Assembly (NCBI GenBank): GCA_013368315.1
Contig: JAACJM010000001.1
Coordinates: 930,001 to 994,000, forward strand
Reading direction: 5' to 3'
From: Tetrapyrgos nigripes
Taxonomy: Eukaryota > Basidiomycota > Agaricomycetes > Agaricales > Campanellaceae
Length of the DNA: 64,000 bases
Shown here: piece after piece, positions 10,041 through 23,500 of the stretch
Numbering within the stretch: the stretch's first letter is position 1
Layout of the letters: each line of letters starts with the position of its first letter
The notes under the pieces: model-generated
Database searches by the model: none
What the model was told of the DNA's origin: nothing
Seen by the model: only the letters and a program-made list of their open reading frames with translations
Translations under genes and position numbers: made by a program

Positions 10041-12871
10041 TTAAGGATACGTCCACAACATGTTCAACAACCACATCGTTACAAAAAGTAGCCCAACACG
10101 CGCCTTCACCCCAATGTTACTCCATGACTTGCTGAGACCTGTCGGTCCGAATCTAGACGACGGCCGAGGATCGTTGGCCAACCTATCAACCCATCTGCGG
10201 CGTTGAGATGCATTCTCCCCCGTTGACTCCCCGCTGCCGTCCGTATCACGCTGAGCATTCAATGGTGCAAGTTCGACATTCGCAGATGTGGGAAGAGGGT
10301 GCGCCTTCGCCTTTGACTCGCCCGAACAGATCGCGGTGACGACATGACCAGTAGCTTGGGCAACTTGGTCGGAAACATAGATGAACATGATGGATGTCAA
10401 CACCATGTTGAGAGGTCGCCAGCTGGTACCGGGAAGGACGAGTAAGATGCCCTTGGTATCTGCAGCCAACCAGAAATGATACTGGATGATGAACGTTTCC
10501 AGTGAGCATCTCCCGATGAAAGCAAAGAAACGTGAGTTGGCGGAACGTAGAATGACATTGGCGTTTCGGAGGACCGCGAACGCTAACACTGGTATGACAG
10601 ATATGTACGGGTGCCATACGTTGTAGGTGAACTTGGATTCTTGATAAAGCTCGAAGGCGAAATACCAGAGCAATGCAACCACAGATGCACCTATGGTAAC
10701 ATTGACGGCCAGTGGCCATTGGGGCGACTCCGTCAACCGGTGGTCGCGTATCTTGATGACGGCCAGGGCCGCGAACATGCCAGCATATACGATCCACAGA
10801 TCCAGCTTGACCCGGAATGCCCATTCCTTCGCTGACCAGTATATGCCACAATAGTCCCCGAGCAAGCCGAAAAGGAAATCCAGAGGTGCTCCGTCGTGCA
10901 TGAAGAGAGTGAATAGCCCAGCGGAGACGATAATTTTGCCGACAATGAAAACGGTACGATCATTGTACCGTGCCCCGACGAACATTGTGAAGTAGATGAT
11001 CATAAACCATAGAGAAACCAGAGGAGAAAAGTAATAATTTAGATAATCCGTGTCCATCAGGTAGGCAAGGAGTAGGGTGAATAGATTAAGACGAAGCATA
11101 ACCTGCAGAAACCGTCAACAAAGTTGCATGAAGAAAGCAAAGGCAATCTTACTTGGGCTACCCGCAAAAAGCCAAAGTCGGCTTTCTTAATATAGAACGT
11201 GGTATGGCCATAGCCGGTCATAAACAGATATGCGGCGACTAGAACGCGAATAGGGTTGTAGATGCCAGAAATCTTCGAGGCTCCCAGGTAGTGGTAGATG
11301 AGGATAGCGACTTGCATCCAGCCTTTCCATTCATCTGTCTGGTCGCGGTTAAGGAAGCCTAAATCTTTATCGGCACGTTTTACTGTGGCCAAACCAACAG
11401 CGAAGGCGCTGACAGTTAAGAAAGCGAATGTCCATGGAGAGAACGCTTTCTGCTCTTTGAGCCAAACACCACTACGATCAGCCAGGAATATAAGAATTCC
11501 AGCCACACATATCATCCAGACAGGATTTTTCTCTGGGAGAGATAGCCAATTTTCGATGCCTGAGTCTAGAATTGGTGTTAGTATCCGAAAAAAAAAATCA
11601 TGAAGTGCGTATACGCACTATTCCGCATCATCATGAATGCTCCATAAATTGTATATGCAACGAGTACTCCAATGATGAGAGCCTGGGGAATAACTGGCCA
11701 AGAGTAGCTGCGACAGCATGTGCTGTCAAAGGGATATCGCTTGGGTAGCCTGTCGTTGCAATGTAGGTTGAGCAAGACATTTGCTTGCGTCTGAACCACG
11801 GCATCGGAAAAATGCAGACCATCCTCGGTCTGGGCTGGGTCAAGCAATTGATTGAAGACAAGTGGAAGGGATACAGGGAGAGGCGCGCTCTCCAACTGCA
11901 GTACTTTCTCGAAAATGGAGGAATGGATGCGATGGTACAAGTCAGAATTCATAGCGTCTATATCAGAGGAATGCATCGTTGCGGCACGGTCGTGCGTTAA
12001 TTTATCAGACACGATTTCTTCCACCGGCAGCATAACGACCCTGTCAGCGGGAAGACGTGGACCAAGTCCAATCTGGTGCACAAGACGTTCTATGTGTGCT
12101 TCCCAGCTAGGAAGACCTCCGCTATCTTGGTAACGTAGATACCAAAGTCCGCCACCAAGGACAAGCATGGCAGGGCGCTTTGCATGGGCCGTCTCGTCGG
12201 ATGCATCGAAACTTGTGGAATGGAATGTGTGTGATGTGTTCAAGAACGGATCCCAATAGAACGATACAGTGGCACCACTGCTTGAAAGCAAGGTGTGATT
12301 GGCGTGCTTCTGGGTAATTTCCTCGGGTTGTGTAGGAAGGGAATGATCTAGTGTATGCGCAAATTGGAAGAACAACCTTCGTGTGACAGAGTCGCCTATG
12401 AAAACGACATCGCGAGCCTGTATGCATTCTGAAGAGTCCCGGGGCGAGTAGTTATGGAGCATACAGCCTGGTTGCAATCGTCTTAGGTGGCCTTGAAAAG
12501 ATAGAGCCAGTCGGTACACGCACCATCAGGTTGCCATATTCCATTTAACCAACTACCTCTGTTGACCAAGGCCTCACAATGCAGCGGGTCAAGCTGATCT
12601 ACAGCCTCTAGTCAGTTTTGGTGCAGTGAGGGGAGGAAGCAACCCAATTACCGAACAGGATATAGCGACCAAGGCCAATGCAAAGAGAGATCGCAATGAC
12701 AGCGTAACCAAGAAAATGAGGCCATGAGGGATTCAACGAGTAGCCCGAATTTGACGAAACCATCGAATTGCCGGTTTGCTCATGCAAGTCAGGTCTAGAG
12801 GAGGCCAGCCACGTCGAAGAGTGATCGTCGAACAAAAATAGCAATTTAGCATTTCTTAGCAGTGCATTCAT
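10041..12871 (-). CDS. CAS1-type polysaccharide O-acetyltransferase
   Basis: Predicted Golgi enzyme that transfers acetyl groups to glycans (Cas1p family, known from capsule O-acetylation in Cryptococcus). Exon 1 starts MNALLRN and carries a membrane anchor ([16 protein letters not shown]). A lumenal SGNH/PC-esterase-like domain follows, with the nucleophile motif [14 protein letters not shown], an [10 protein letters not shown] block and the matching Asp/His motif EDGLHFSD. The C-terminal half is a multi-pass membrane domain (about 10-12 segments, for example [36 protein letters not shown] and [15 protein letters not shown]), ending [16 protein letters not shown]. The fused SGNH plus multi-TM layout is the family hallmark. 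Several short introns interrupt it. In this fungus the substrate is probably a cell-wall or secreted glycan (inference). Confidence 0.85.
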
Positions 12872-13063
12872 TATTACTTAATACAATACTAGGTATAAGA
12901 GGTATGTCGAGACTACTTCGTACTGGGATACATAGCGCTAAATACTGAGGTCTGAGGTCCATTAAGAGTTCTTGAGATACTACAGATGAACAGAAGTGAT
13001 CAATTTGAAGTGGTAATATTAGTAAGTCCTGAACAAAGGGAGTTAGCATAAGTTGAATCATTC

Positions 13064-15166
13064 TCAGAGCCGGAAGATTCGTACCAGTTCTGTTCGAAAA
13101 AGAAAGCAAGTGAGTACTCAAGGACTCCCACAGAAAGACAGGCTACGTACCCTTTACAATGGTCATTGGCATTTGTCGGGAAACACGACAAGTATCGGCA
13201 TCCCGAACACGCTGTGCAAAAAGAGGAAAGTTCAGTGGAATTTCGACCACAGATACACTGCATACGCACCAGCATAAGGATCAGACGTGTAGAAATTCCT
13301 CGTCAAGACAACAAACAAGATGATAGCTAATGGGATAGCAGCTAAACGGAAGCCCCACATTATTGCGCGATGGCGTTTGGTAGGACTGATTACAGGGTAA
13401 AAAGTCGTTCCTACTAGCAGACCCATGAGGAATCCTCCGAGATGGGCTTGAAAAGGAATTAGAGCATATAGTCAAACATGACTGAAGAAATCATACCAAA
13501 ATTATCGACATCTGTTTGAAGAAAACATTGGTGAGTGAATATAACCTAATGCAGAGACTGAGGGCTCGTACAAGGTATGTAACCAATCGCAACACCTATC
13601 GCTAGTTCTATAGTCATGAAGATTAACTGTGTAACATTTCTGTTAGCTCACAGGCCATCAACGATTGACGTGACTTCACCTTGCGCACAGGTCGGTACTG
13701 GTATCTCCAGTGGGCAAAGAGGTCTATCCATGTAACGGCGACAGTTCCGAAAATTGCTCCACTTGCGCCCACAGACGGGACGCCGACAAGGGCAAAGTTA
13801 CCGCCAAGAACATTTCCAAATATTCCAGCGGCAAAATATGTGATGATGAATCCTCCAGAACCCATCTCTCGTTCAATCTATATCGTACAGATGAGCATAT
13901 AGATCCTCAACACTATAAAGCACAGAAAACTCACTTGAGCGGCGATAGACAGCTGGGCAAGCATATTGAGTAGTAGATGCACGAATCCAGCGTGCAAGAA
14001 TATCGGGACGATAAATCTACCAAGAAAAAATTAGTTCAGACTAACCAGATAATGACGATTCTTACCGGAACCACTGATTAGGCTCTCCATCTCCAAACCC
14101 ACCGAAACCGCATACATCTTCTACGGTACATAACGTATCTTGGGCGGGAGGATTGGCTGTCGCGTTCGGACCTGGAGATTGAAAGTTGCAGCAACGAAAG
14201 CAGAGTAGAAAACTGGTTTGTACGCACACTGCATGACGAAACTAGGTGGAACCGCTTCAACGAGTTTCATACATGGTGGAAATCGTGCTCCAACCTATAT
14301 AACTCAAGCGTGAAGCCTCCACTCGTTTTGAAGTTCCGATACCACTCACCTGGATCAACGTCGCAGATGCTGGGCCGAGCATGTAATTGACGGTGGGCTG
14401 AGGACTAATAAGTCATGGAAGTTGTCCTAGAAATAACAAGACACACCTTGAAGGATACAGGAGTACCTTGAGCGTTTGAGTTGGCTACCAACTCATATAT
14501 GAATACTGCGCACATCGCAACAGTCAAAGCCCAAACTACAAAAACCAAATGAGAATGAAAAGCCTTCCAACGCAAAAGAGAAGAACTACACACCAACAAT
14601 AGGATATCTCTGCCTCCCAATCCCTCGTTTCTTATCCTCTATCCTCTGCTCCAGTGGGTATTTCCCTGGATTTCCAGACCCAAGAAACTTTGAAAAAGCA
14701 TTGGATTTTTCAGACACGAGTTTTCCTTGAGGCTCCTCATGAGGTTCGGCGTATTCTGCAAAATATGACCATCGATTGTTGTTGTTGTTCAGAACTATTG
14801 GAAATCCACCGCACCTAGATCCTGATACTGAGATCTACCCATGTCTGCAGCGTTGTGGACGAGAGGAGCGTCCGAAGTCTCAAAATGATGTCCTTGTTTC
14901 CCGTCGTAAGGGTCATAAAGTTCCTCTTCAACGGCACCGAGTCGATTATTGACTGGTGAAGCTGTCGAATACATCGAACCAGTGGAGGCGGTCTGACGAC
15001 TGCTCAAGCTGGCCCCACGGACAAGACCTGTCTTATTCGACAACGACTGATGATCAAAGGCATCGTCTTGTGGAGCTTTGCTTTGAGGAGCATAATCGTT
15101 TTGTGTTTTAAAGGAGACAGTGCGTTTCGGTCTGTTTTCGTCTTCAAAAGGGTCGGTGAGAATCAT
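13064..15166 (-). CDS. Rhomboid-family intramembrane serine protease
   Basis: Intramembrane protease of the secretory-pathway rhomboid type. A cytosolic, Ser/Asp-rich N-terminus (MILTDPFEDENRPKRTVSF) precedes the first membrane segment (VGWVLTVAMCAVFIYELVAN). The catalytic Ser lies in VGASGAIFGTVAVTW and the catalytic His in VDNFAHLGGFLMG, which is assembled across two introns. A last membrane helix (FRLAAIPLAIILFVVLTRNF) leads to the Cys-rich tail ACSGCRYLSCFPTNANDHC found in fungal rhomboids. The final exon probably ends shortly after at 13064, but its splice site is not certain. The start could also be an upstream ATG at 15250; 15166 was chosen because the N-terminus then resembles fungal relatives. 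Substrates are unknown. Confidence 0.85.
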
Positions 15167-15414
15167 TGGGTGAGTAGAGGAAGCAAGCAGTGAAAGGTGC
15201 CAAGAAGAGACAGTGTCGATTAAATAAGTATTGATGAGCGCATAGGACAACCTGTAATTACACTGCCTTTCGCGTGGCTAATAGAAATGCCAATGGTCTC
15301 CAAAGTTACTTGAGTTTCTTTCCATATTGCATGTCTACGGCTACGATGTACACTGATTTAAATATAACGTTTGTGCTGTTTAGCATGGCGCGCATATCTC
15401 CCATATTCCATTGA

Positions 15415-18400
15415 TCATGTCCGTTGAACCACAGGCGTCGTTTCCCCTGTCTGAAGGCTAGGCCTACCCTTGACCTTTCCAGAGCGCTTTCTCGTGAGTG
15501 GTGTAAAGTTGATATCAACTTGCAGTTTATCAGGGTGTTCCCCATCCTCTCCAGCTGGGTCCCCATTCTCTCCAGCTGGATCACCATCCTCTTCTTCAAC
15601 AACTGGTCTACCCCATCTAGAAGCAGATGCAGCGCCGTCAACCCATTTCAAAGCACCGCTTCCCAGGTTGCGCAGTTTCCGATTCTTCGCTCGCCAGGGC
15701 ATAGCTCCCACGCTGGAACGACTGGCACTCCTAGAATCGGACGCATTTGACCGTTTATCATCATCATCCCGCAGCGAGTTCCCAGGCAGGGCACCCAACA
15801 TCCGTGGATTTGAAGGAAAGACCAAGGGAAGCATGTATCTCGAATCCAGCAGTTCACCTAGGACTTTTGGAGGCTGGACAGGTTCCCAAGATGACTTGTC
15901 AGTTCCTCTGTCGAATAATAGGTCGATAGCCTCTTGAGCGGCTATCACATCTGATGAACTGCTGGCTGAGATACTCGACCCCTGGCCCGAGTGGTCGGCA
16001 GAATCGGTGGCAAAGGAAGAAACACTGCCTTCACGATCCCTTTCGCGCTCTCCCATCTATAAAGCAACTAGGTGTCAGTGTGTATCACCAAGATAAAGAG
16101 ATATTCTCCAACCTCCTTCCGCAACGCCTCGACACCGAGCTTGACTCTATGCCTTTCCCAGTCTTTCTGGAGTTGCGTCAAGTACTGTACACACTCCTCG
16201 GTCATCCTGCCTTCGTTGACTTCGTATTTATAATCTCGCACGGCTCGTCGCATCTGGACATGGACACCATCAACAACATTAATTTTATCAAACTTTAAAA
16301 ATGAAGACTGCCCTACCTGGAGAGGATTGATATTCTTCATAGTCTGTATTGTAGCAACGAGGTCAGAAAACTCCGTTATCGAAGAGAGGCACTGCACGCT
16401 CGGAAGATCAGCGTCTGTCTGGACAACTACCAAAACACACGTACTTGCAACCAGTTTAATAAATCCCTGACTGGTGCAAAGTGGCTTTGCACTCCACGAG
16501 GAAGACCCATTTGACCCACCCATTCTTCGAGCACGCTCAGATTCATACCAATCTGCACTGCTCTTGATCTGAAAAAAAAAAAAAAAACGATAAATGAGCA
16601 AGGGATAAAAGTGACCATATGCTTTAGAGTATACTGACCGACAAAGATACTTTTTCCGTGTAATTATCCTATTAAACAATTCGCCTGTAGAGTGCTCTTA
16701 GTTAGCTTACAGGTAGACTATCCCATAGTAGAACGACTTACACGAAGTCCAATACATCACTTGTGACCAGAGCTGTGTCGTCAGAGCGGGATTGATTTCA
16801 GAAAGGGTCAATAAGGTGTGGAGGGCGGTGAGATACGAGGTCAGTTCGTTAGGTGAAGGCGGAGGCGGAGTGTCGGGGAAAATGGACTGCAGAGGCGTAG
16901 TACTGGACCCTGCTCTGTTACGAGAAAAGGTGGACGTAAACGACGAAAATCCCCTGGATGAAGAAGCGGAAAGGGAAGGTGAGGCAGCTCGACCTGGACT
17001 GGGAGGTTGGTGAGAAGTCGGGCTGCTGGCTGCTTTAAGGGTAGAGTTGGGCGTCACAGTCGCATTCTTTTTCTTGCCAGTCAAAGAGCGCAAGAATGAC
17101 CATTCAGACTCAAACTGTACCGACTCGAATTCGGAACCGAGTGACTGGTAATCTAGAAGAGCGGCGTCTAAAAACTCGTCTATCTTGCGCTCGGCTAGTC
17201 GGATTATGAATACTGAAAAGAATGAAAGAACACAAATCAGTGGCTAACCACTGGTTTTCAGTAGGAGCCAGCTTACCAAAGACAGAATTTATTGTCTCTT
17301 CTATGAGTTCAAGTGAGCCTAGCATTTCGCAAGCCTCACTTATAGAATTATCACATTGCATTAGATGCAGCCAAACAGTTGTATTGTACAGCCAGAAGAC
17401 AAGACAAGTAATGTCTTCTGGATGATTCTGAAATGCGACAGTCAGTCAAGGACGTCTCCTTAGTAACTAAGATGGACGCACGAAAAAACAATCTTCTATT
17501 GCCTCCGTTGCGCCCAACATGAAATCCTCCAGCCAGTTATGGTCGCATGTTAGACATGCAAATCTAGCCAACATGTACAGGACATTGGCAGGTTGCGCAT
17601 CTCGAAATGAAGGAGGATAGTTGGTTATGAGAGATTCAAAAATTCCAGGGAGAGCAAAAGGAGAGAAGACGAGCATAGAGGTATAATCAGCGGGTGGGGT
17701 CTGGTCAAAAAAGTTCATTAGCGAAAACCTCGAGGCGAAAGAACCGACATACATAGATCGCGCCATCGTCATCATCTTGGTCCTCTTCTGAGTCAGAATC
17801 GGAAAAGGGATTCTGTGAATCCGATCCCCACCATCTCGAAGGAATCCCAAGGATTCTACCAACATCTTCGCGTAAAACTTGTTGCTTTCCCTTGCGTTTC
17901 ATGAGTTCATCAAATTGGCGTCGTTTCTGTTCCATTTTACCACCCGTCCAGCCTTCCCCTCTCATAGCTTCTTCTAAAAGTAAAGCAACGTCGGCACGGC
18001 CAGGCATTATACTATGTGCAGTGACAATGTCCAAAGCAGTCAAATTCCGTCGAGTGACATCAAAAGGCGAGCATCCATGGGTCATTAGAAATGAAATTAG
18101 CGAAGGGGGAGATAAAAGGGCGGCATGGTGAAGAGGGGTCCATCCAGCTTCAATTTGACAGTGGTTAGATGTCCATTTAGTGTGGCGAAACTCTCCACGT
18201 ACCCTTGTCCGGGCCCAAATCTGCACCCTGGGCAACGAGTAGTCGGACACATTCCTCCCTTTCTACGTCTCGTTCAGAATCCGATCCAAAGCCATGTATT
18301 GTCAGACTGACGAGACCGACACCGTCGTCGTCACGCGAGCTGAGATCTAGATAGGACTGGGCTTGAGAGTCTGAAGAGAGGTATTGAAGAACGGAAATCT

Positions 18401-18590
18401 CTGCAAAGACGCAAGCACGACTGAGAGAGTGGCGAACAAGCTCAGCCTTTTGATCTGGATTAAGACCTGAATGAGAGGAGAGATGGACAGCGATGTGTGG
18501 AGTGGATGGATAGAGAGGATGGAGATCTGGTTCTGGGTCAAAGTCGAAGGAATGGATAGATGTTGGAGAAGAAATGCTTTCTGGAAGCAT
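15415..18590 (-). CDS. DIL-domain protein with N-terminal ankyrin repeats
   Basis: Fungal protein combining ankyrin repeats with the dilute (DIL) domain otherwise found in class V myosin tails. The start MLPESISS is at 18590. Ankyrin units include LLVAQGADLG and AGWTPLHHAALLSPPSLISF. An acidic patch (FSDSDSEEDQDDDDGAIY) precedes the DIL region, which runs through several exons: LPGIFESLITNYPPSF, ANVLYMLARFACLTCDHNW, NSISEACEMLGSLELIEE, ALTTQLWSQVMYWTSC and LNWLQCLSSITEFSDL. A Ser/Pro-rich insert sits inside. The C-terminus is disordered with a duplicated acidic GDPAGE stretch and ends TTPVVQRT. It lacks any motor domain. DIL domains bind cargo adaptors, so a role in vesicle or cytoskeletal organisation is inferred. 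Confidence 0.8.
16572..16587. repeat. A16 homopolymer inside an intron
   Basis: Sixteen consecutive A on the plus strand. On the coding (minus) strand this is a T16 tract just before a 3' splice site of the DIL/ankyrin gene, so it serves as an extreme polypyrimidine tract and is likely length-variable. Confidence 0.9.
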
Positions 18591-18660
18591 TCAGACGTGT
18601 TGCAAGGGTGGAGGTGGTGGTGTTGTTGTTGTTAGGCAAACCTCTTTGCCGGTTACAGTC
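18591..18660. promoter_or_regulatory. 70-bp divergent start-to-start interval
   Basis: Separates the start codons of the DIL/ankyrin gene (minus) and RRP15 (plus). Both promoters and 5' UTRs must lie in or overlap this stretch, which includes a GGTGGTGGTGTTGTTGTTGTT run. Confidence 0.6.
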
Positions 18661-19425
18661 ATGTCATTAAAGCGCGCCCTTCCCGAGGACATGTCTGCAG
18701 ACGATGATTCCATTGCTTCCAATTCCTCAGCGAGTGCGTCTGGTAGTGGCAGCGACTCGGAAGGCTCATACGACTCTGCCGACGATATTGCGGACATGAA
18801 ACCTCAAAAATCGCGTCAAACGAAGAAGAGAAAATTACGGGCAACTGGGACGACAGCGTTTGGGGCTACTCTACAGTCGCTACTCAACACGGAGACCGGA
18901 TCAAATCTTCCGCTTTCATTGAAGCCGTCTGTTACGAGAAAACTGAACGATGAAAAGTTGGAAGCAAAGGCAAAAAGGGTGCTACTGGTGGAAAGGAAAG
19001 AAAAGGAAGACAAGGGAAGGATAACGGATGTCATTGGTGGCTGGGGAGGGGAAGGTGAACGTGCACTACGAAAAGTTGCTCAGCGAGGAGGTATGTGTTT
19101 GGGTCTGTGGGTAAAGAAGGATACTGACATGGTTCTATCAGTGGTCAAACTGTTCAACATGGTACAACAATCGCAAGCGAATGCTGCGGCTGTAGCAGAA
19201 GAGCGAAAAGCTGGTAGAGGGAGTGGAAAGCCGACATTGGCTGCTCCAAAGATAGTAGAGAGAAAAACAGGGAAACAAAAAGACAATATTATTGGCAGGG
19301 CAAAGGATGGCAAGTTGGGTTTTCTTTGGTGAAACGATTGACAGCTCATTTTCTGAACAGAAGCGGTGAACAAGGATGAATTCTTTGACATGATTAGGTC
19401 GGGAACTGTGGTTTCGAGGGCGTAG
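18661..19425 (+). CDS. RRP15: rRNA-processing protein Rrp15
   Basis: Nucleolar factor for 60S subunit assembly (27S pre-rRNA processing). It starts MSLKRALPEDM at 18661; an in-frame region continues upstream, but this ATG is the first suitable one. The acidic, Ser-rich N-terminus is followed by a basic cluster (KSRQTKKRKLRATGTTAFG) and the family core (LKPSVTRKLNDEKLEAKAKR, VIGGWGGEGERALRKVAQRG). A 51-bp intron (donor GTATGT) separates this from VVKLFNMVQQSQANA. A last intron near 19322-19366 leads to AVNKDEFFDMIRSGTVVSRA. Its donor is weak, and reading through it would give a premature tail ending KLGFLW. Length and order fit the family. Confidence 0.85.
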
Positions 19426-19513
19426 ATAGATTTACTGTACATTCGAGACCGGCCCTAAATATCGTGACCATGAGATTCCCATAAAAGGCGACGCCGTGCT
19501 CAACTTTGAACCC

Positions 19514-20530
19514 ATGGTTGGTTTTTTCTTCTTGACCTCCATTGTGAGCCCTTGTCGCTAATGTTGCCCTGCTAGCCCCAGACGAAGACGGTGATTCTCA
19601 AGGAAGAATGGGAGCGACGTCTACACCAAGTCCAGTTGACGAAAGCGTGAGTGCCCATCTCCTCCCTTTCTTCTACGTGATGATACAATCATTGGGAATC
19701 TCTCTGATACTCCTTGATGAGCTAAAAAATTGCATGTATTATCTGAACGCCTCTCCTATCGCTCTGTTGTTGAACGATGACTGACGATATTGCAGGGACA
19801 TGAACCGGCTTGTGATGGATTACCTTGTGATCGAAGGGTACAAGTCGGCGGCGGAAGAGTTTAGCCAAGAGGCGCATGTCGCACCGCCGGTGGACTTTGA
19901 GAGCATTGAGAGTCGGATGAACATCAGAGAGGCCCTACAGAGAGGGGATGTAGAGGATGCGATTGTGCGCGTCAATGAACTGAACCCTGAAGTGAGTAGT
20001 CTGCCAAGTGCTATTTGTATGATTAAAACGTTTCATGCACCACTCTGAGACCCATGTGGTCTTTGGTGAGAAACACCAAAACTTCAGTCTTCAAAATGAT
20101 TTTTATATGATTTGTATTTGGCTGTCGGTACTAACACGGAACACAGATTCTAGACACGAATCCAGGCCTATACTTTCGCCTGCAGCAGCAGAGACTAATA
20201 GAGTTTATACGACATGGACGGATAATGGAAGCGATCGAGTTTGCGCAGGAGGAGCTGGCGCCGCGAGGGGAAGAGAGCCCCGAGTTTCTGAGCGAGCTGG
20301 AGAAGACGATGTCGCTGCTGGCGTTCCAGGGATCTGCGAGTGCACCTGGTGAGATCTCGGAGCTGCTGTCGCCTGGCCAGCGGATGAAGACGGCAGGGGA
20401 GGTGAATGCGGCGATACTGGAGAGCCTGAGCCAGGGGAAGGAGGTGAAGCTAGTGAGCCTGCTGAAGCTGGTGCACTGGGGAGAGAAGATGTTGGCGGAG
20501 CGAGCAGACATACCTAGCAGACTACTGTAG
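19514..20530 (+). CDS. GID8: GID/CTLH ubiquitin ligase subunit Gid8
   Basis: Scaffold subunit of the GID/CTLH E3 complex, which in yeast degrades gluconeogenic enzymes. The first exon is only the ATG at 19514-19516. After an intron ending CCCCAG come TKTVILKEEWERRLHQVQL and, after a second intron with donor GTGAGT, the LisH motif (ADMNRLVMDYLVIEGYKSAA). The CTLH region (FESIESRMNIREALQRGDVE) is split from ILDTNPGLYFRLQQQRLIEF by a third intron. The CRA region (SLLAFQGSASAPGEISELL) continues to the end, DIPSRLL. LisH-CTLH-CRA order and a length of about 230 residues match Gid8/TWA1. The following MAPKKK gene starts only 56 bp downstream on the same strand. Confidence 0.9.
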
Positions 20531-20586
20531 TAACAAATAGAGACAAACAAGAGAGAAGAGACTGCTGCACGTTGTGGTTGCTCTTT

Positions 20587-23500
20587 ATGTCGCGACTGCG
20601 AGTTTTGCACGTTATTAACCGTGGCTCAGACTCGGAAGGCAGCGACGACGACCACAGACACTTCCTCCCCCATCGTCCAACAAGACAGGGCATCCGTGGG
20701 CCCCGTTCCCAGCATGACCTCTCCTCCCCTTCCTCCACAAGCTCTCCCGCCCTCGAGGACGCTCCCCCGCCTCCAACTCCGGCCGAGCTCAAGTCTCCCC
20801 TTCATCCACGCGCCCCAGAATCCTCAGACCGTATCCTGATCCTCGTCACCGCTGACTCGGAGCGCTATGTCAATGTCGACATAACCGATGCCCGCAATCC
20901 GGCGTTTATTCGCGAGTGTGTCTTCACCAAGGTGCGTCATTCTTCCCTGATCCACAGCGTATCTCACCCGTTGCACAGCTAAACATATTCGATGAGGAAG
21001 ACCAGGCTCGCTTCTCCATTTACCAGACCGAAATCGGCGCCTATGCCATCGGCAACGCCTTGTCCGACGAACGCCTGTTCGAGCTCTGTCGTACCGTCGG
21101 CGACTCCAAGGGCAGTCTCAAACTGCTCGTCTCCCATTCCTCTGCTCCCGTCCACGAACCGTCAGTCCGTCCTCTGCCCACTTTCAATCCAGCCGTAAAC
21201 ACCATTCCTCCCCCCGTTCTTCCTCAACCAACTCCATCGTCCTATCCTCCTCTTCGTCCCAGACGTCGCCCGTCCTCCAGAACCGAAGGCAGCATTTCGT
21301 CAGCGAGCGAACATATCGAGCTCGCCGCCGGTTACGAAGCCGATCTTGATAATCCCGAACGCGATAGCAATCGCAACACTATTCGCCCTTCCCCTCAGCA
21401 AATATCCGCCATCGTTCCTCCCTCTCCTCTCAATACAACTCGTCGTCCTGCTCCCACTCTTTCTTCCCGTCCCAGTTCACCACCCGTTCCCCAGACTCCC
21501 CCAGTAAATCCTCTTCCTCAGCTTCCCACCACCCGGGATACCATGATTGACAAGTTTGGAAACGTTCTGCCCACTCCTCCTCCTCCTCCTCCCTTGTCTC
21601 CCAACCGTTCTTCATTTTTCCATGAAGATAACAACATCACTCCCCGAACCCACTTCCGATCCGGCTCCGATGTCGCCGTAGACAGAGAAAAACATAACCA
21701 GGAACCTCTCAAGCCTCTCCGTGCTCCACCCCAACCACCCGTCAAGTTGATTCCCGAACCATCTCAAGCCAGAGATCGTCCTCCTCGTCCAAGGAATAAA
21801 GAATTGGATGGAGTAGATTCTTGGGTCGTCATTTCCAATGACTCTTTACGTGAACAAGAATCACTTCCTACTCCCCCAGAATCATCACGATCAATACGTA
21901 CAGCGCGTCATCAAGCCGTCTCTCCTACCCGTTTTATTAAGGCCACCTCTCCCTATACCGGAAAAACTCTCAATATCCCCGCTGCTCCCCGCCATCCCCC
22001 TCCATCTGTTCCATCATCCAGCGGCAATAGTCCCTTATTACCTCGCGCGGCTGGCCAGCCCGTACCCGCTAATTGGACCATCATGTGGAAAGGTGAGCAA
22101 AAAGTCGCCGACCAGAAGCCTCTGCCTTCATCCAACTATCCCCGGTTAGGCAAGGGCGCAAAGAGTATGGACAACTTGAGGGCTGTCGCTTCCGGCTACA
22201 GCAAGCATCCTTCCACTTTACAACCCGGTCTTGGGACCAACCCGCATCGAAACCCCAACTATCGCCCCAACGGTAACATGTCGTACGCCAACTCTTCTGC
22301 CACTCGCACCGTCCGACCTCTGCCAATATCAGGAAATCCTATCCATACTCTATCACCCGATTCGACAAGTCCGTATGTACGGACACCACCGCATTCCTTC
22401 ACTTACATTCCCCCCAGCCAAGATCCTTACCCCCGACCGCAATCAGCATCCGGCGAGGCAGCCATGTCGCCGACGCAGAAAACGAATCCTCAACGACAAT
22501 TTGATGGTGATTCCGTTCGATCCCCAGGCTCAATGCTGTCGCCGTCAAACCTCTATGTTCCCAATGGCATCAGTCCATCACGGTCCACGACAGCCCTTTC
22601 CGAATTATACACCGACTTTGCTCAACCTTCACGTTCCTCTCCACCCCGCAGTCCTCACTCTTATGAGAGGTTCAATGGAATTGAAAATTTCACCGAGGCC
22701 CAAGCTAGGCGCAGTTCTGATGCTACACTGAAGAAAGAGGATTGGTTATCTCGGTACTTTGACAAGCCTGCTGATTCCACCTTGATGCCTTCAACGTCGA
22801 GCTCAGCAACCCTGTCGGCATCACTGCCCACCGTTGATAGGTCACCGCTCGATTCCTATGGCACACTGAGATCATATAGGTCTACGTCGAGTGCAGATTC
22901 TGACGACGACACGGGCTCTTCTCTATCACTATGGGCACGTCCACCTGCTGCAGACTCACGGCCAAAGTCAATACAGCGTCCTCCCTTGACCGTCCAGATA
23001 GAAACTAGCAACGGTGTGCAGCCAGTATCAATACCTAGCACCGGCCAGTCGTCTCAGCAAAGTTCACGTGCGCCTTCAGGGACACCTACCAGGATGCAAA
23101 CTCACCGTTCTGTATCACCCTCGCCGACAAAAGCTAAAAAGGCGAGATCGCGAGTTAGTGCATTCGGTGCCGACGAAGATGCCGCCGACGACGACGAAAG
23201 TTCATGGGCACCACGGCCTCCGGCGGAGGACGTTTATGACCAACTGGAAGTGTACTTTCCAGGACATGACCTCGACAAACCCGTCATCGAGGCTTCTCCT
23301 TCGGGAGGTACTTCTCCCACAGCTGCAGAGCAGGCGACGGTGCTGGCTTTGCCTCAGCCTTCTGAACGAGGGCGTATCAAGGGCAAGAAATCCATCCGAA
23401 TCGTTGCCGAAGAACACAAGAAACGAATCGATAGGAGTTCGCGGTCAGAATCTTCGGCGTTGGCAAACGTGCTCAGAAGAGAAGTACTAAACTCTGGGGA

